DNA of 64,000 bases, taken from Caenorhabditis elegans. Taxonomy: Eukaryota > Nematoda > Chromadorea > Rhabditida > Rhabditidae. The stretch's first letter is position 1, and every line of letters begins with the position of its first letter. The translations under genes were made by a program, and so were the position numbers. Under the pieces are notes generated by a model that saw only the letters and a list, made by a program, of their open reading frames with translations, was not told the origin of the DNA and searched no databases. Where the stretch lies: contig NC_003283.11 in assembly GCF_000002985.6 (NCBI RefSeq), positions 930,001-994,000 of the forward strand, in the 5' to 3' direction. Positions 58,001 through 64,000 of the stretch are shown piece after piece.

Positions 58001-59975
58001 CCTAACTCGGAGCCAATTTTTTCAGGCATTTTTCAGATCTCGGTTCTTTTCAGCTTTCAATTGAGGTTTGTGTGCGGATTTTTCTTTGTTGAGAACACAT
58101 TATTAGAAAACGACAAAAGTTTGGAAAAAAATCCGTCCAAAAAATTTTTTTTGGTTGATCGTCCAAAAATCTTCGAAAAAATTTTTTGTCGAAAATTCTA
58201 GATTTTTCCTACAAAAATGATGTAACCAAGTGTAAGCTATTTTTACACATACAAAACACATCAGTTTAGTTTGATACACTAAAATGATAATAGAAAATAT
58301 AATTTTTTCGGATAATTTTTGAGTTTTTTGAATATTTCTTGAGATTCAAATTTCAAACTAAAATGAATTTTATGTGTAAAAAATAGTTTACACTTGGTTA
58401 CATCATTTTTGTAGAAAAAATCTAGAATTTTCGACAAAAATTTTTTTCGAAGATTTTTGGACGATCAACCAAAAAAAATTTTTTGGACGGATTTTTTTCC
58501 AAACTTTTGTCGTTTTCTAATAATGTATTCTAAACAAAGAAAAATCCGCACACAAACCTCAATTGAAAGCTGAAAAGAACCGAGATCTGAAAAATGCCTG
58601 AAAAAATTGGCTCCGAGTTAGGGCACTTGGGGTGGTCAACAACTTTTGTGACCATTGTCAAATGAAAGATCATGGTTGATAACATAAATTCCCAAAGTTT
58701 CATAAAAATCGATTTGCAGCGAACAAAGTTATGATTTTTGACCCGGAACTTATTTGGAGACCTAATATTTTTTGGATAAAGAATTAATGTTGAATTTAAA
58801 TTTTGCACTACAATACTTGTGCATTTCTGCGATTTCGCGAAAAATTTAAATAGATATGAAATTTAATTCATTGAGGTTTTTCGGAAAAACCAAAAAATTT
58901 AAATTTCTAATTTTCCAAAAAAAAATTTGCCGGTTATTTGAAAATTCAAAAATTTACAATTTCATACCATCAATAAAACAAATCGGAATTTTAATTCTAA
59001 GTATTTCAAAATTAGATGTATCGAAGAAAAAAATTGTGCAAAAAACTGAAAATCTTTTTTTTAATTAATTGTAGGAAATAATTCTTGTAATTTTTTTTTA
59101 GATTTTTAGATTTTTTGCAAAAAACCAAACATAAATAAAATTCACGAAAAGAACCGGAAAATCTGTAAAACTTTTCTTTTTTTTTTAATTTTTTCAGATT
59201 TTAATTTTTTTTTTCTCTAAGCTACATTTTCATAAACGAAATTTTTTTTACCATTTTCCAAAAAAAAAGTGAAATTTTGAAATTTTTCAAAAAAAAAAAC
59301 ATTTCTTCGAATTCGATCCTAATTTTATAATCGTAATAAATTTTTTTTTTAATTTTCAGAAAACCCAAAAAAAAAACACTGAAAATATTATTTTAAAAAT
59401 CGTTTTTATATAGAATTTTGAAAGTTATCTTTGAAAATTAATAACAAATAAGTTTTTTGTGAACTTTCAGAGAAAAACAAAACTTTTTGATTTTTGGAGA
59501 CCATAAATAAATAAATATATACCGTATATTCTCTATTAGTGCTGCATATCCAGTAGTACTGCAGTCTCTATTAGTGCTGCACCCCATTTTCCATTGAAAG
59601 AGTCACTTGACAGTTTCGATATTTTTGGGTATTTTTTGTATATTTTTGATGATTTTTTGATAATTTATGGGGTTATTCAAGTAGTGTCGGAAAATTAAAA
59701 AGTGTAGAAAAATTACGTCACAACTGTATTCAAGTATATAAAAACATGTATTTTAATACATTTGTGACGTCACAAATGTATTTAAATGCATTTTGCTACA
59801 TTACTTGAATAACCCCATTACAAAAATAATTGAATTATTGGGTCTTTTTGTTACAAAAGTTCGCAATTTTTATGAATTTCTGCTTAAAAAATGAGCTTTT
59901 GTGACTAAAAACTAGTGGTCTATAATTGAAAATAGCCGTTCGAAAATTAAAACAGCACTAATAGAAAATATACGG

Positions 59976-60006
<31 letters not shown>

Positions 60007-63000
60007 GTATATAAACAAAAAAATTGATTTTCCAAAAACATCTACTTAAACAATCGTTTCTGTATTATTTTTAAAAAATTTTAAAACATTGTAAAAATTA
60101 TTTTTTTTTCCAATTTTTGAATACCTAAATCGGAATTTTCTCAATTTTCTGAAAACCAACATTAAAAAATTTTTTTGGAATTTATTTTTTAAAATTTGTT
60201 TCAAAAATTATTTTCCGTAATCTCAAAATTTTCAGAAAAACGTCCCAACACGCCTCGAGCCTCCTCTCCAGTACTGCAGCAGCACTAACACAACAACAAC
60301 GTCGAGCCTCTCAAAGTTCAAGTACAAGTGCCGGATCTTCAATTCCCCATGCTCCACCACCACCAGTTCCACTTACCAGTAACATTCCACAGGCTCCACC
60401 AGCTCCACCTCCTCCAATCGGTGGTATTGCTCCGGTAAATGCTCACGGAGCTCCACCACCACCACCACTTCCTCCAGTTGGTGCAGGTGCTCCACCGCCA
60501 CCTCCGCCACCTCCACCGCCAGCACAGTTGATGGCCTCCAGTGGAACGCCGAGTCTCGCAGAACAGCTGAAAATGAGAAGTCAGCAGGGCCTGAAAGCGA
60601 CGAGTAATGGGGTTAAAGCTGCCGCTGCAGAGCCCGAGAAGCCTGCTGCGAAAGGAGGTAAAAATATTGGAAAATGTGTAAAATTTCTGGAAAAAATTGA
60701 ATTTTTTTCTCTGGTTTTTCAGAGATAATTTAAAAATTAATAAAAATGAAAAACGGAAGTTTTCCATTTTTCAAAAATGTTTTTTTTGCAAAATCATCAA
60801 ATTTGCCGAAAAAAAATTTTAATTTAAAAAAATTACTTAAAATTTCTAGTTAAAATTATTTATTCAAAATTTAATTTTTTTTTTCAAAAAATTAGAAAAA
60901 TTGTCAAGTATTGAGCTATTTTCAATGTATATATTATAAAAGACGAAAAAAAAGTTTAAAAAAAGGGTTATTTTGCGCTTGTCTGGGTTTGTCTCAAAAT
61001 TCAAAAAAATTGTTCAGACATTTTTTTTTTTTGAAAAACGCTTCATTTTTCTGCCGAAATTTGCCGAAAAATTGAAAATTTTGCGGCAATTCCTAAAACT
61101 TTTTTTGTTGCATTTTCCGCGATAATTTGAAAATCAAAAATTTAAAATTTTTCAATTTCCGATCATTTACGAACGAATTCGAATTATCATCTAATTCATG
61201 GGTTGTTTATTAGAAAAATCGAAAAAAAAAGCTATATGATGTAAAAATTTATTTTCTGAATTTTTGGAATTTTCGCAATGCTTTGCGTAAGATTATATTA
61301 TTTTTCAGAAAAAAATTTATTTGACAGTGATTTTTTAAACAAATTTTGATGAAAAATAGATGTGATACGTATTGCTGGAGCACGAAACTCTGAGAATGCG
61401 TATTGCACAACATATTTGACGCGCAAGATATCTCGTAGCGAACACTACAGTAATCCTTTAAATGACTGACTACTGTAGTCGATTTACGGGATCTCGATTT
61501 ACGAAATGAGTTCATTTTCGAATTGTGACAGAATAATTTTGTTGCTTAATTTTAATTTTAAAAATTTTAAAAACCGAGCTCGTAAATCGACAAAAGTGCT
61601 ACAGTAGACAGTTAAAGGATTACTGTAGTTTTCGCTACGAGATATTTTTTGCGTCAAATATGTTGTGCAATACGCGCATTCTCAGAAATGTTTGTTCTCG
61701 TAATAAGAAAACGCACAAAATTGTGTGGGATTATTTTTTTTAGAACCTGAAAAACCAGAAAAATTTAATAATGTAAAAATTCATTTTCCGATTTTTCGCA
61801 ATGCGGAAAATGTTCTTCAACAATGATTCGTCGATCTGATTTTCGATTTTCGACAAGAAAGCAACTTTGAGAACACAAATCGATCGTGAGATTTGCACAA
61901 TTTTTTATGAAAATGAAAAATAATTGTAACTAAACCAAGACATTTTTCGAGTTCCAGCTGTTCGGGGGGTCATAGCACATGGTTTTGGTGGTGCCAGCAG
62001 ACATTATACCAGCTGCGAAAAAAATCGAAAATTTCACGTGGTGGTGCCATGCTGTGTCCCATCACGGTTTGATCTACAAAAAAATGCGGGGGAATTTTTG
62101 CCCACAAAAAATGTGACGTCAGCACCACGTTCTTAATCATGCGAAATCAGTTTCCCGCATTTATTGTAGCACTGCAACTTTTTCCTCACGAGGGACGAGG
62201 AAAAGTGGTTTCTAGGCCATGGCCGAGGGGCCGACAAGTTTCAGCGGCCATTTATCTTGTATTTTTTTCCGCCTGTTTTCTTTTGTTTTTCACAGCTTTT
62301 TCCCGTTTTTTCTTAATAAAACTGATAAATAAATATTTTTTGCAGATGCTAAAACAATTTCCAAGTGAAAAATTATGTATTCAGTGGGCAAGCAGCGGTG
62401 AAAGTGGGCATTGTAATATGATGGATTACGGGAATACAAAACCTAAACTTTTTCTGAAACATGATACATATGCTGCTTAAATGCTGAAATTACCTGATTT
62501 TCATAACGAGACCGCTGAAAAAGTTTTGAGGTTTTCAAAATTCAACTTTTTGTTCGAAAATCTCGACTTTTTCACATTCCCGTAATCCATCATATTGCAT
62601 TGACCACTTTCACCGCTGCTTGCCCACTGAATACATGATTTTTTTTACTTGGAAATTGTTTTAGCATCTGCAGAAAGTATTTATTTATTAGTTTTAATAA
62701 GAAAAAACGGGAAAAAGCTGTGAAAAACAAAAGAAAACAGGCGGAAAAAAATACAAGATAAATGGCCGCTGAAACTTGTCAACCCCTCGGCCATGGCCTA
62801 GAAACCACTTTTCCTCGTCCCTCGTGAGGAAAAAGTTGCAGTGCTACGTAGATCAAACCGAAATGAGAGACACTCTGACACCGCGCGTGACACTTTTAAA
62901 TTTCCCCCCCCCATTTTTTTTCAGCCGGCAATCTAATGTCCGAATTGGAGGCTCAACTAAATAAGCGAAAAATGACACAAGCGAAATCGGATGCAGTTGA

Positions 63001-63168
63001 TTCGAAATCAAATACGAGCAATGGATCATCGGATAGCGGATGTGGTACGGCGACGTCGACGAATGGATGTGGATCATCGAATGGTGGATCGGTTGGATCG
63101 GCGGCCGCCAAAAAATGGTCTGTTTCAGATGCAACGAAGCCCATGGATAGTCCGAAGACGCATAGAAA
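55096..63168 (+). CDS. unc-34: UNC-34, Ena/VASP actin regulator (partial)
   Basis: Exons 55096-55475, 57096-57192, 60236-60657 and 62925-63168 join in phase; the first coding exon and the C-terminal tetramerisation coiled coil lie outside what I can see. Ena/VASP proteins bind proline-rich partners and barbed ends and drive filament elongation in growth cones and migrating cells. Exon 1 seen here is the EVH1 domain (MTYNESTKGWVLLGGNDDSM; NCNIYRGIKYHKATPMFHQW; YGLNFENEQDA), with the aromatic ligand-binding residues in place. The third exon holds the proline-rich profilin-binding core (GAPPPPPLPPVGAGAPPPPP) followed by SLAEQLKMRS, resembling the G-actin-binding motif. The fourth begins with LMSELEAQLNKRKM, resembling the F-actin-binding motif, then a Ser/Gly-rich linker. 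The 55096 exon starts with one base of a split codon, so translation begins upstream, or at MARVM inside it in a shorter form. Confidence 0.95.
55660..56240. repeat. left arm of a 4-kb inverted repeat around unc-34 exon 57096-57192
   Basis: Nearly identical, inverted, to 59165-59712. Shared order: TTTTCCGACACTACTTGAAT, ACTGTCAAGTGACT, GGGGTGCAGCACTA, GTACTACTGGATATGCAGCA, ATACGGTATATATTTATTTA and AAGATAACTTTCAAAATTCT. The GCAGCACTA/ATACGG part is related to the 1.2 kb and 4.7 kb elements. Confidence 0.85.
56647..56988. repeat. TACAGTA-family foldback in unc-34 intron
   Basis: Arms GAATTCTGAGAATGCTC and CGCATTCTCACAATTTTGTG, with GCGAAAAATATCTCGTAGTG and its mirror. It lies 107 bases upstream of the exon at 57096. 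Confidence 0.85.
57858..58765. mobile_element. mariner-type MITE, second copy
   Basis: Starts TTAGGTCTCCAAATAAGTTC and ends in its complement, flanked by TA at 57856-57857 and 58766-58767. It has long inverted arms and no transposase. It is the same family as 31277-32173 and lies in the unc-34 intron inside the larger inverted repeat. Confidence 0.85.
59165..59712. repeat. right arm of the inverted repeat around unc-34 exon 57096-57192
   Basis: Inverse of 55660-56240. The right arm lacks a short insert present in the left arm (ATTTTTTGGACATTTTTTGA) and has fewer ATTT units. Confidence 0.85.
59713..60010. repeat. CRE-type palindrome and (AT)n region
   Basis: ACATTTGTGACGTCACAAATGT (about 59758-59779) is a perfect palindrome centred on TGACGTCA. 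At 59952-60010 AGCACTAATAGAAAATATAC is followed by an (AT)n run. Confidence 0.7.
61371..61705. repeat. TACAGTA-family foldback in unc-34 intron
   Basis: GCACGAAACTCTGAGAATGC ... GCGCATTCTCAGAAATGTTT, with the usual TACAGTAATCCTTTAAATGA and GATTTACGGGATCTCG modules. Confidence 0.85.
62035..62895. repeat. CACGTGG repeat split by foldback copy 5
   Basis: The CACGTGGTGGTGCCATGCTG half (62035-62171) and the CTACGTAGATCAAACCGAAA half (62842-62895) belong to one repeat. Between them is a 670-bp foldback (62172-62841) with CTGCAACTTTTTCCTC ends and a shortened right arm. It ends about 30 bases before the unc-34 exon at 62925. Confidence 0.85.
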
Positions 63169-64000
63169 GTGAGTTTTTTTTAGAAAGGAGAAGTTGTAGA
63201 AAATGAAAAAAAAATAATTTTTGGAAAAAATACTTTGAAAAATTTTAAAATTAAAAAAAAAAGTTGGTTTTTTTATTGCTTTATTTGACTCAAAATTGTC
63301 TGAAAACATCGAATTTCATAATAAAAAGCTCAAAAATAACCTAAATTAGTCTAGAAAAGAGAAGTTGTAGAAAAATTAATAAATTATAAATCTGAAATTT
63401 ATATTATTGACATTTTTCTTTATTTCAATATTTTTTTATTCTCACTTTTCGTTTCAAAAAAAAAAAACCACAAAGTATTTTGCAGAAATTTTTTTTTCGA
63501 ACTATTAACATTTTTAATCATTTATAATTTTCGTACACTAATTTTTTAATTTTACACCAAAAAGTAATTAAAATACCACTAAAAAGCCAATAAAAACAGG
63601 AATTGCACACTAAATGACAAGAAAATATTTTCGAATTTTTGTGACGTCACAGCGTGGTTTTTTTTTGAAAAATGACATAAAAATTCAACGTTTTTTTTCA
63701 AATTTTTATAAGAGAAGTGTGGAATTTTTTCTAGAAAAAAAAAACGAAAATTTGCAAAAATTAAAAGCTTATTTCGTAGAAAATATTTCCATAAACAGGA
63801 AACAATTTTAACAATTTTAAACCATTTTTTTTCTTCTAAAAAATAATTTTTATCGAAATTTAAAAAAAAAACGATTTTCCGAAAAAGATATCCCATTTGC
63901 AACAAAAAAAAATCGAAAAAATTAATGATAATTGATATTTAAAAGATATTCTGAAAATTTAGCAAGTGGAAAAATTAGTCGAAAACATGCAAAAAAAACG
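63169..64000. other. unc-34 intron sequence to the window end
   Basis: AT-rich. 63262-63345 is a fragment of the TTTTTTTATTGCTTTATTTG...CTGAAAACATCGAATTTC repeat (33.0/37.1 kb family). No further exon recognised. Confidence 0.6.

Noticed and set aside
23100..62500. Recurring about 80-codon frame (PHEGRGKVVSRPWPRGRQVS...) in every copy of the CTGCAAC foldback
   Set aside because: Copies differ by one-base indels in poly-A runs that change the C-terminus (KKIMYSVGKQR against KKNHVFSGQAAVKVG). It is present in both arms and has no domain; openness follows from copy similarity, not coding selection.

Overview
This is nuclear DNA of a Caenorhabditis nematode, almost certainly C. elegans. Introns are short with TTTTCAG acceptors, the DNA between exons is very AT-rich, and palindromic (foldback) repeats are dense. 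Two genes are recognisable worm genes, sqv-6 and unc-34. The repeat load fits an autosome arm; the left arm of chromosome V is my recollection for sqv-6 and unc-34, not a sequence result.

Layout. 0-6.4 kb: transposon graveyard with two decayed mariner transposase N-termini, a nested Tc1/mariner-type palindrome and a second foldback. 6.46-9.23 kb (+): a leucine-rich-repeat gene followed at once by a class III alcohol dehydrogenase (S-(hydroxymethyl)glutathione dehydrogenase); the LRR frame stays open through the first two recognised dehydrogenase exons. 9.64-34.8 kb (-), transcribed in the order sqv-6, ADO-type thiol dioxygenase, TDRD3-type Tudor protein. I rebuilt all three exon by exon with matching phases: 806, 236 and 605 residues. 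34.8-55 kb: no confident gene, but foldbacks, arrays of a TTGCCGG unit, telomere-like GCCTAA tracts, a non-autonomous Tc3-like element and four promoter-like unique or pyrimidine-rich islands. 55.1 kb to the end (+): unc-34 (Ena/VASP), four exons visible, open at both ends.

The genes do not form one pathway. The dehydrogenase clears formaldehyde via glutathione, the dioxygenase oxidises thiols or N-terminal cysteines, the TDRD3 protein is expected to partner topoisomerase 3-beta, SQV-6 starts glycosaminoglycan chains in the secretory pathway, and UNC-34 controls actin in axon guidance. The three minus-strand genes have ATGs within 0-12 nt of a 3' splice site, so trans-splicing, possibly from an operon stretched by repeats, is plausible.

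I find no single undescribed enzyme system. The unusual biology lies in how inverted repeats interact with genes: transposon ends at splice donors, exons between or inside long inverted repeats, a duplicated mini-exon, and a dual-frame stretch at the LRR/dehydrogenase junction. Repeat boundaries were read by eye and are accurate to about 10-20 bases unless a terminal repeat and target duplication are given.
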